Assembly: GCA_029721435.1 (NCBI GenBank)
Contig: CM056592.1
Coordinates: forward strand, 35,661,611 to 35,725,610
DNA length: 64,000 nucleotides
Source of the DNA: Gymnothorax reevesii
Lineage: Eukaryota; Chordata; Actinopteri; Anguilliformes; Muraenidae
Direction: 5' to 3'
Every line of letters starts with the position of its first letter. Within the stretch, counting starts at the first letter, position 1. Positions 63,735 to 64,000 of this stretch are shown one piece after another. The translations under genes were made by a program, and so were the position numbers. The notes beneath the pieces are model-generated. The model did not search any database. It saw only the letters and a list, made by a program, of their open reading frames with translations, and was not told where the DNA came from.

Positions 63735-64000
63735 CAGGGGCGTAGCTAGAACCGGGAATTGGGGTGGCACAGACACGTCCCCTTATCAATGTCAAATAGA
63801 GCCGCATGCTTTTTATAGCCTATTTCACTGCCAAGTGCCACTTTTTTCCCACTCAATACCGAGAGTAATTTTGAATAACGTTGATTTAAATTAAGCAAAC
63901 GTGTCCAGATGAATGATTGTCGTCTTACCTAATCGGGGAGAACAAGCAGCACCTGTTAAGTGCGGAGCGCTCTCGGAGTGAACATTTTGTTAATCATGAA
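63735..64000. mobile_element. Left part of a fold-back element, cut by the window edge
   Basis: It begins CAGGGGCGTAGCTAGAACCG and continues with GGGGTGGCACAGACACGTCC, as in the element at 53,049. It marks where similarity between copies A and B stops downstream. Confidence 0.65.

Noticed and set aside
1..64000. Assembly artefact: two haplotypes placed in tandem
   Set aside because: Seven percent protein divergence and a truncated RFNG in copy B are more than expected for alleles, but this cannot be excluded without read data, so it is listed as the refuting test for the duplication.

Overview
The window is vertebrate nuclear DNA, almost certainly from a ray-finned fish. Coding sequence is split into short exons with GT/AG introns. 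The single-copy-type genes are vertebrate orthologues, and the repeats (several Tc1-like families, hAT elements, an L1-type LINE, a Gmr1-like and a classical Ty3/gypsy LTR retrotransposon) are those of fish genomes. There are no operons, rRNA genes, CRISPR arrays or convincing tRNA genes.

The host backbone is a tandem duplication of one locus in the order RFNG 3' end -> DCXR -> a short conserved unidentified block. All of it is on the + strand and matches the RFNG-DCXR order known in other vertebrates. Copy A covers 1-14,030: the terminal RFNG exon at 147-216, eight DCXR coding exons at 3,254-13,298, and the conserved block at about 13,830-14,030. Copy B covers 29,950-63,735: the last two RFNG exons at 29,972-30,290, eight DCXR coding exons at 52,335-62,999, and the conserved block at about 63,530-63,735. 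Both DCXR copies encode uninterrupted 244-residue short-chain dehydrogenases with the N107/S136/Y149/K153 tetrad and intact splice sites. They differ at 17 residues by hand count, five of them within positions 137-150 around the active site of copy B. RFNG copy B appears truncated: none of its upstream exons is visible, and a retrotransposon LTR end lies 22 bp before its first exon.

The rest is layered transposons. Introns 3 and 6 of both copies hold the same decayed Tc1-like elements, so these predate the duplication. Later insertions occur in one copy only, and the other copy shows the empty site: a Tc1-like element at 58,144, a hAT-type element at 51,284, a small MITE at 4,586, and a fold-back element at 53,049. 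Between the two gene copies (14-30 kb) are a 6-kb Gmr1-like LTR element on the - strand (15,206-21,193), a Tc1-like element carrying a solo LTR (21,821-24,459), a cluster of inverted repeats (25.7-27.2 kb) and a decayed hAT element (27.3-29.85 kb). Between RFNG-B and DCXR-B (31.8-51.0 kb) are a Gmr1 solo LTR with a nearly intact DD34E transposon nested in it (35,378-37,355), a possible pogo-like element, palindromic MITEs, a complete and apparently very young Ty3/gypsy element (42,602-48,394), an L1-type LINE 3' end and a hAT transposase C-terminus.

The two most distinctive systems are both LTR elements. The Gmr1-like element has protease-integrase-RT-RNase H order, with integrase ahead of RT, which is Copia order on a gypsy-type polymerase. 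The 5.8-kb gypsy element has LTRs differing at one base in 243, a tRNA-Leu primer site, and a textbook -1 frameshift signal (GGGAAAC plus a 12-bp hairpin) joining gag to pol.
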